Source: Fimbriimonadaceae bacterium
GTDB lineage: Bacteria > Armatimonadota > Fimbriimonadia > Fimbriimonadales > Fimbriimonadaceae
Direction: 5' to 3'
Assembly: GCA_019454125.1 (NCBI GenBank)
Contig: CP075365.1
Location: 62,001 to 126,000, forward strand
Length of the DNA stretch: 64,000 bases
Below the pieces are notes generated by a model. The model ran no database searches. It saw only the letters and a list, made by a program, of their open reading frames with translations, and was not told the DNA's origin. The position numbers and the translations under genes were made by a program. Of the stretch, positions 58,864 through 64,000 are shown piece by piece; positions within the stretch are counted from its first letter, which is position 1; each line of letters begins with the position of its first letter.

Positions 58864-60276
58864 GTGGACACCATCGAACCTGGAGACGTGACCGGGCCGG
58901 GCGCCCCCGAGAGAGAGCCGAGGCGATTCTATTGGGGCTGGGCCCTATTGTCCATCCTTTTCGCCGCTTGGATCGGCTATGCATTGACCGGGTACTTCAG
59001 TCCCGGTGAAAGCAAAGAGAAGGACTTCACGCAAGAGCGAGTCGCTATCCGCTTGACCGGCGTCTACCTGGCCGCCCTCCGCAAGTCGGGCCAGACCGAG
59101 GCCATCGAGAAGGTCGAGGAACAGTACGGCAAGAGCCTGGCCGAAATCCGCAAGAACCTCTTCGAAGAACGCGGCGCCCAGGCCGGGGCGGCGGAGATCG
59201 TCCTCGTCATCGACGCCCTGGAGAATCGTCCGCCCGACCCCCAGGCCCTAGAGAAGCTGGCAGCTAGTAAGGACACCGACGAGCGGATGTTCGGCGAGGC
59301 GTTCCAGCCCGGGCTCGAGAAGACTCGCGCACAGGAGCTCTCCCGCAAGCTGGACGCGGATTTCTTTGAGCGTCTGGCCGGTGCCCAGGCCCTGGAGGAG
59401 GGCGGTCTCGTCGAAAGGAGCTCCAGACGGTTTGGGCTCGTCGATCGGGTCTCCGACCCGGAGACGTACATCCCCGTGGTCGCGGTGATGCTGGCGGCCC
59501 CAGCCATTGTCGTCGTCGGCCTCGTCGTCCTGGCCCTTGGCGTGGTGTTCCACTTGAGCAAGGCCTTCAAGCCGCTCGGGACGCCTCTGGGTGAGATTTC
59601 CGCCCTCGATGCAGACCGCCTCGCCCTGCGGGTGGCCCTGGCCCTCCTCTGCTTCGCGATCGTGCCGCCCATGGTCGTCGCCTTTTTCCCGCCCGGCACG
59701 CGGGGCAGCTTCTCGACCTTCACCGGCATGCTGGTGGTCTTCGGCGCGATCGTCTTCATGCTGCGCATCCCCCTCGTCGGGGTGGCCGACCCGTGGCCGA
59801 AGCTCGTGGGCCGGGTGAGGCCCGCCTGGCAGCTCGTGGGGCTCGGCGTCCTGGGCTTCTTGGCGAACCTGCCGATCGTGATCCTTCTCGCCGTCGGCTC
59901 GTCCCAGCTCTTGAAGAATCTGCCCGCCCCCAGCCACCCGGTCACCGAGATCTTGGGAAGGGGCGGCGCCTTCGGAACGATCGGGCTCTACCTGCTGGTC
60001 TCGCTCACGGCCCCGCTGATCGAGGAGACCATGTTCCGTGGGATGCTCTTCCCCGCGCTGGGCCGGTTCATGAAGCCGGTGGCGGCGGGGCTCCTCACGG
60101 GCCTGCTGTTCGCCTCAGTCCACCCCCAGGGCCCCATCCTCTGGGCGTCGCTCGCCGCGGTCGGATGCATGGCCTGCTACCTCACCTATATGACGGGCTC
60201 GCTGGTGCCCGCTCTCGTCATGCACAGTGTGCACAACGCGGCGATCGTCACCCTCGCCCTCGCCCTGGCCGGATGA
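58864..60276 (+). CDS. CPBP-family intramembrane metalloprotease
   Basis: 470 aa from a GTG. The N-terminal 200 residues are mostly soluble (with one early TM helix, FYWGWALLSILFAAWIGYAL). The C-terminal half has six or more TM helices with the CPBP (Abi) motifs: LIEETMFRGMLFP, LLFASVHPQG and MHSVHNAA. CPBP proteins include prenyl-processing and bacteriocin-immunity proteases. It overlaps the cysteine desulfurase by 4 nt (ATGA). Confidence 0.9.
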   Translation: MDTIEPGDVTGPGAPEREPRRFYWGWALLSILFAAWIGYALTGYFSPGESKEKDFTQERVAIRLTGVYLAALRKSGQTEAIEKVEEQYGKSLAEIRKNLFEERGAQAGAAEIVLVIDALENRPPDPQALEKLAASKDTDERMFGEAFQPGLEKTRAQELSRKLDADFFERLAGAQALEEGGLVERSSRRFGLVDRVSDPETYIPVVAVMLAAPAIVVVGLVVLALGVVFHLSKAFKPLGTPLGEISALDADRLALRVALALLCFAIVPPMVVAFFPPGTRGSFSTFTGMLVVFGAIVFMLRIPLVGVADPWPKLVGRVRPAWQLVGLGVLGFLANLPIVILLAVGSSQLLKNLPAPSHPVTEILGRGGAFGTIGLYLLVSLTAPLIEETMFRGMLFPALGRFMKPVAAGLLTGLLFASVHPQGPILWASLAAVGCMACYLTYMTGSLVPALVMHSVHNAAIVTLALALAG

Positions 60277-61403
60277 ACCGGTTCTATCTCGACCACGCCG
60301 CCACCACGCCCCTCGCCGCGCCCGCCCGAGAAGCCATGGCCCGGTGGCTGGGCCAGCCGGCCAACGCGTCCTCGCTCCATGCCGAAGGCCGCGCCGCCCG
60401 CGACGCGGTCGACCAAGCAAGAGAAACCGTGGCCGAAGCCTTCGGCTGCCTTTTCGGCGAGGTCGCCTTCACCTCGGGCGGGACCGAGGCCGCGAACCTC
60501 GCGATCCTGGGCACGGCCCTTGCGAATCCGGACGAGCGACGCAGGCGCGTCCTCTTTGGCGCGGCCGAGCACCACTGCGTGCTGCACACCCGTCCGATCC
60601 TCGAGCGGCTGGGCTACCGGGTGGAGATCCTGCCGACCTGCCCCGACGCTACCGTTGCGCCCGAGAGCCTTGCCGCGGCCCTGGGCGAGGACGTGTTCCT
60701 CGTGAGCGTGATGCAAGCGAACAACGAGGTCGGCTCCATCAACCCGATCGAGGCCCTCGCCGGGCTCGCCCACGAGGCGGGCGCCCTCTTCCACACCGAC
60801 GCGGTGCAGACCTTCCCCTTTGACGAGGCGGCTCGACCGGCCACGGCCGACCTCATAAGCGCGGCCTCCCACAAGACGTACGGCCCGCAAGGGGCCGGAG
60901 CGCTCTACGCACGGTCGGGCGTCCCGTTGCAGCCCCTCGCCGTCGGCGGCGGCCAAGAACGGGAGGTCCGGGCGGGGACCGAGAACGTGGCCGCCATCGT
61001 CGGCTTCGCGGCCGCGGTCGCTTGGCGCCTGGCCGAGCCCGGCCTCTTGGCCAAGAAGAGGGCGGCCCGGGACGCCTTCGCCCAAGCGCTGCTCAAGGAC
61101 GGGAGGTTCCAAGCGACACTTCTAGATTGGCAGGGGCCAGGCGTGCTCTGCGGACATTTCCACTGCCGCTTGCCGGGGCTCTCAGCCGAAACCGCCCTCA
61201 TACGCCTTGACCGGGCCGGGGTCGCGGCCAGCAGTGGCGCCGCGTGCAGCAGCGGCAGCCTCCTCCCCAGCCACGTGCTCCTATCCATGGGGTTTTCCGA
61301 GGCCGCGGCCCGCGAGGGGTTGCGCTTCTCCTTCGGCCCCGCCCAAGACGCCGCTTTCGGGGAAGCGGTAGCCGCCCATGTTCGCGGGTCACTAACCGGG
61401 TGA
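60273..61403 (+). CDS. Cysteine desulfurase (NifS/IscS family)
   Basis: 376 aa, normal length. It moves sulfur from cysteine through an enzyme persulfide for Fe-S clusters or tRNA thiolation. FYLDHAATTPL opens it. The PLP-lysine lies in ISAASHKTYGPQGAGALY; the catalytic Cys in SSGAACSSGSLLPSHVL. The ATG at 60273 overlaps the stop of the CPBP gene; longer upstream frames lie within that gene. Which desulfurase paralogue it is (IscS, NifS, SufS-like) I cannot tell. Confidence 0.93.
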   Translation: MNRFYLDHAATTPLAAPAREAMARWLGQPANASSLHAEGRAARDAVDQARETVAEAFGCLFGEVAFTSGGTEAANLAILGTALANPDERRRRVLFGAAEHHCVLHTRPILERLGYRVEILPTCPDATVAPESLAAALGEDVFLVSVMQANNEVGSINPIEALAGLAHEAGALFHTDAVQTFPFDEAARPATADLISAASHKTYGPQGAGALYARSGVPLQPLAVGGGQEREVRAGTENVAAIVGFAAAVAWRLAEPGLLAKKRAARDAFAQALLKDGRFQATLLDWQGPGVLCGHFHCRLPGLSAETALIRLDRAGVAASSGAACSSGSLLPSHVLLSMGFSEAAAREGLRFSFGPAQDAAFGEAVAAHVRGSLTG

Positions 61404-61895
61404 TGCCTCTCCCCAGCTTCGGGAAGGAGGCCTCTTTATGCCTCGGCTGTCGGGGCTGGCCCAACAAGACTTTGCGCGGACTCGACGCGAAGGGCTCCCC
61501 TTGCGTTCCCCTCTTGGCAGCCCATGGCCGTCCATCCCTCGCCCCACCGTCGGCCACTCGTGATCGGACGACAATCGGACGACAATCGGACGACGAAGCT
61601 TGGGAAAGGGGTGTGTCAAGCCGACCGTCTGGTCATAGCCGAAGCCTTTCTGGGGTTGAGCGGGAGGTTCGGCAACGCCGTCTCTTACCAGACCGTCGAG
61701 GCGCGGTCCTTCGTGGGGAGGCCGGGCGCTCCTTGGCCGCGCAAGACATCCTTCCCAGGCTTGGGAAGAGGGAAAGGAACGCTCATCTAGAACCCCCTCC
61801 CCAGGCTTGGGGAGGGGGCAGGGGGAGGGGTTAGTCGAGGTAGCGATCGGCCCCGGACCCATAGCCCCTCACCCCGCCAAACGTTGAATCAATAG
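61404..61895. repeat. Non-coding region rich in palindromic and tandem repeats
   Basis: No credible gene in these 492 bases. A perfect 10-bp inverted repeat CCCCCTCCCC/GGGGAGGGGG (61793-61802, 61809-61818, loop AGGCTT) has a relative at about 61751-61767 (CTTCCCAGGCTTGGGAAG) and more degenerate ones near 61408 and 61596. ATCGGACGACA is tandemly repeated about three times at 61563-61595. GC-rich palindromes also occur inside uvrA. Confidence 0.65.
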
Positions 61896-62279
61896 ATGGA
61901 TTGGTCATGGGTTGAGCGGAACTGGGACTCGCTGAGGCACGACGTTGTGGAGCGGTGGAACGCGGTGACGAGCGAGGACCTCACCTCGATCGCGGGGAAC
62001 CGGAACCGGTTCGTCGAGATGTTGCAGCACAGGTACGAGATGGGCCGACAGGCCGCCGAGGCCGCGGCGGACGACTGGGCCAGGAGGATGCGCGACCCGA
62101 GGAAGCGCCAGGCGGCCTTGACCGTCGGCGGCGCGCTCCTGCTGATCGGGGCTGCGTTCGCGGGATACATGCTGTTCCAGAACATGTGCCGCCGGCGCGA
62201 GCTCGAACACCGCGAGAGCCGGTTGGACGAGGAGGTCGCCTCCACGATGGATGCCAGCGACCCGATCGCCCGGTACTGA
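61896..62279 (+). CDS. CsbD-like membrane-anchored protein
   Basis: 127 aa. The N-terminal part (WERNWDSLRHDVVERWNAVTSEDLTSIAG in pieces, then NRNRFVEMLQHRYEMGRQAAEAAADDW) resembles the CsbD-type stress family. A transmembrane helix (AALTVGGALLLIGAAFAGYMLF) and a charged tail follow. Function unknown. Precedes hslU by 64 nt. Confidence 0.7.
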   Translation: MDWSWVERNWDSLRHDVVERWNAVTSEDLTSIAGNRNRFVEMLQHRYEMGRQAAEAAADDWARRMRDPRKRQAALTVGGALLLIGAAFAGYMLFQNMCRRRELEHRESRLDEEVASTMDASDPIARY

Positions 62280-62343
62280 GCGCCGCCTTTCAGAACCAGC
62301 CGATCCCGCCGTCCGGACGGGCGACGGGTACAACGAAGACTCC

Positions 62344-63711
62344 ATGTCGCTGCCGATTGAAGACCTCACGCCCCGCCAGATCGTAAAGGAGCTCGACAAG
62401 TACATCGTCGGGCAGGCGGCCGCGAAGAGGGCAGTGGCCGTCGCCCTGCGCAACCGCTACCGCCGCCAGCGCGTCGACCCCAAGCAGCGCGAGGACATCC
62501 TTCCCAAGAACATCCTTATGATGGGGCCGACGGGAGTGGGCAAGACCGAGATCGCCCGCCGACTCGCCCAGCTCGCTCGGGCGCCCTTCATCAAGATCGA
62601 GGCGACCAAGTTCACGGAGGTCGGCTATGTCGGGCGCGACGTTGAGAGCATGGTCCGCGACCTGGTCGGCTCCGCCGTCCGGCTGGTCGAGAACGAGAAG
62701 ATCGAGGCGGTGCGGCCCCAGGCGGAGGAGGCGGCGATCGACCGCCTGGTGGAGCTCCTGGACAAGAACCCGCACCCGGCCTACGCCATCTTCGGCGAGC
62801 CCGGCGAGCAAGAGGACTACGCGCAGATGGAGGCGGAAATGGAGCAGCGCCGCGCCGAACTGCGCCAGGCAATCCTCCGGGGCGAGCACGATTCCACCTT
62901 GATCGAGGTCGAGACCGAGGACGCGGGCAGCGGCTTCATTCAGATGTTCACCCCGCAGGGGATGGAGGAGATCGGCGTGGACAACCTCCCCTTTAACCAG
63001 AGCACGAAGTACGTCCGCACCAAGATGACCGTCCGCGAGGCGAAGGAGTTCCTGGTCGATGCGGAGGCCCGGCGCTTCCTAGACCGCACAAGCGTGAACC
63101 GGGAGGCTGTCCGGCGGACCGAGCAGACCGGCATCATCTTCTTGGACGAGATCGACAAGATCGGCGCGAAAGGAGGGGGCAGCGGCCCCGAGGTCAGCCG
63201 AGAAGGCGTCCAACGCGACCTCCTGCCCATCATCGAGGGTTCGACCGTGCCGACCAAGTTCGGCCCGGTGCGCACCGACCACGTCCTCTTCATCTGCGCG
63301 GGGGCGTTCCACATGTCCAAGCCCAGCGACCTGATCCCCGAATTGCAGGGCCGCCTGCCCATCCGGGTCGAACTCGACCCTTTGAACCAGGAGGACTTCC
63401 GCCGCATCCTTTTAGAGCCGCAGAACGCCATCACCCGGCAGTACCAGCTGCTGCTTGCAGTGGAGGGCGTAGACCTCACTTTCACCGACGACGCCCTCTC
63501 CGAGATCGCCCTCTTCGCGGCGGCCGTGAACGAGAAGGCGGAGAACATCGGTGCCAGGCGGCTCCACACAATGCTGGAACGGCTGCTGGAGCCGGAGATG
63601 TTCGACGCGCCCGAATGTGGGGCCAAGCGCATCGACGTCGACAAGGCCATGGTCGAAGAACGGCTCGGGCCGGTGATGAAAGACCTGCAGCTCAGCCAAA
63701 CGGTGGTGTAG
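62344..63711 (+). CDS. hslU: ATP-dependent protease ATPase subunit HslU
   Basis: 455 aa, normal length. HslU unfolds substrates for the HslV peptidase. It begins SLPIEDLTPRQIVKELDKYIVGQ; Walker A is GPTGVGKTE, the pore-loop region VGYVGRDVESMVRDL, Walker B IIFLDEIDKI, and the C-terminus VEERLGPVMKDLQLSQTVV has the LSxxxV-type HslV-contact end. hslV is not in the window. I chose the ATG at 62344; an upstream start would overlap the CsbD-like gene. Confidence 0.97.
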   Translation: MSLPIEDLTPRQIVKELDKYIVGQAAAKRAVAVALRNRYRRQRVDPKQREDILPKNILMMGPTGVGKTEIARRLAQLARAPFIKIEATKFTEVGYVGRDVESMVRDLVGSAVRLVENEKIEAVRPQAEEAAIDRLVELLDKNPHPAYAIFGEPGEQEDYAQMEAEMEQRRAELRQAILRGEHDSTLIEVETEDAGSGFIQMFTPQGMEEIGVDNLPFNQSTKYVRTKMTVREAKEFLVDAEARRFLDRTSVNREAVRRTEQTGIIFLDEIDKIGAKGGGSGPEVSREGVQRDLLPIIEGSTVPTKFGPVRTDHVLFICAGAFHMSKPSDLIPELQGRLPIRVELDPLNQEDFRRILLEPQNAITRQYQLLLAVEGVDLTFTDDALSEIALFAAAVNEKAENIGARRLHTMLERLLEPEMFDAPECGAKRIDVDKAMVEERLGPVMKDLQLSQTVV

Positions 63712-63732
63712 CGGCTCATTCATACTAAGGGC

Positions 63733-64000
63733 ATGGCCGAGGAAAAGCGACGGGGAGTCAACCCCCTCGTGAAGCTCTTCGTGGCGTTCCACGCCTTCAT
63801 GGTCTTGAGCTGGTCGCTGCCCAGACCCGCGCCCGCGGTGATGAACGGGGCACTGCCGCCGACCGCGGCCAACCTGGCTACCCACGCGCCGGACTTCCTC
63901 TTGGCCGCAAACCTCCGGCTCAGGAGCGAAGCCCCGACCCGCTACTACATGCTCTCGAGCGGCCTTTGGCAGTACTGGGACATGTTCTCCCCAAACCCCG
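63733..64000 (+). CDS. N-terminal part of a membrane protein (cut by window edge)
   Basis: 89 codons are visible. After a basic start (MAEEKRRG) comes a hydrophobic segment (LVKLFVAFHAFMVLSWSLP). Near the window edge is a WQYWDMFSPNP segment, a pattern common in HTTM/VKORC-type and DoxX-like membrane proteins. Product not assigned. Confidence 0.6.
   Translation, partial: MAEEKRRGVNPLVKLFVAFHAFMVLSWSLPRPAPAVMNGALPPTAANLATHAPDFLLAANLRLRSEAPTRYYMLSSGLWQYWDMFSPNP

Overview
The window is a stretch of high-GC bacterial chromosome interrupted by one integrated element of about 26.5 kb that is visibly lower in GC. I have no database result. The best taxonomic guess is Armatimonadota (Fimbriimonadia-like), an inference from a PEP-CTERM protein, a PilMNOPQ cluster, a proteasome alpha-type subunit next to housekeeping genes, and -10-like hexamers 6-8 nt upstream of several start codons (leaderless transcripts).

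Region by region: (1) 1-2973, host: gatC and the start of gatA on the minus strand, then a DUF255-type protein divergently. (2) 2988-29558, integrated element: it sits in the 3' end of tRNA-Ser(CGA). A 21-bp imperfect repeat of the tRNA end marks the right boundary beside a tyrosine integrase, and paired TGTACGCAYGT repeats lie inside both ends. The left third holds zinc-ribbon proteins, a sigma-region-4-like protein, a DUF2293 protein, a second tyrosine recombinase and a two-gene AAA+ ATPase / family-A-polymerase-like module. The middle (11142-26065, all minus strand) is a type I restriction-modification system expanded with other genes. In transcription order these are a Phd-like antitoxin, hsdM, XRE-ImmA/IrrE peptidase, DUF4411 PIN-like, a giant GHKL ATPase-DUF3883 nuclease-like protein, hsdS, a three-TM protein, a 44-aa ORF, a second hsdS, an excisionase-type HTH, a PIN protein and hsdR. 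The right end has two unknown genes, an ArdC-type antirestriction protein and the integrase. (3) 29560-64000, host: Fic protein, acs, serC, tag, uvrA split into two genes, a TlpA-like protein, an MFS transporter, a response regulator, rplK, a proteasome alpha-like subunit, a phytase-like protein, a PEP-CTERM protein, a fasciclin lipoprotein, a pil operon (ExeA-like ATPase to PilQ), a CPBP protease, a cysteine desulfurase, a CsbD-like protein, hslU and the start of a further gene.

The points most worth a second look are these. uvrA is divided exactly between its two ATPase halves by an AraC-VOC gene pair, with palindromic repeats read in frame inside its N-terminal half. The expanded type I R-M operon contains a NO VEIN-like GHKL-nuclease protein and several toxin/antitoxin-type genes. 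The polymerase/AAA+ operon looks like a replication module. The Fic gene's start codon lies in a stem with its weak Shine-Dalgarno in the loop.
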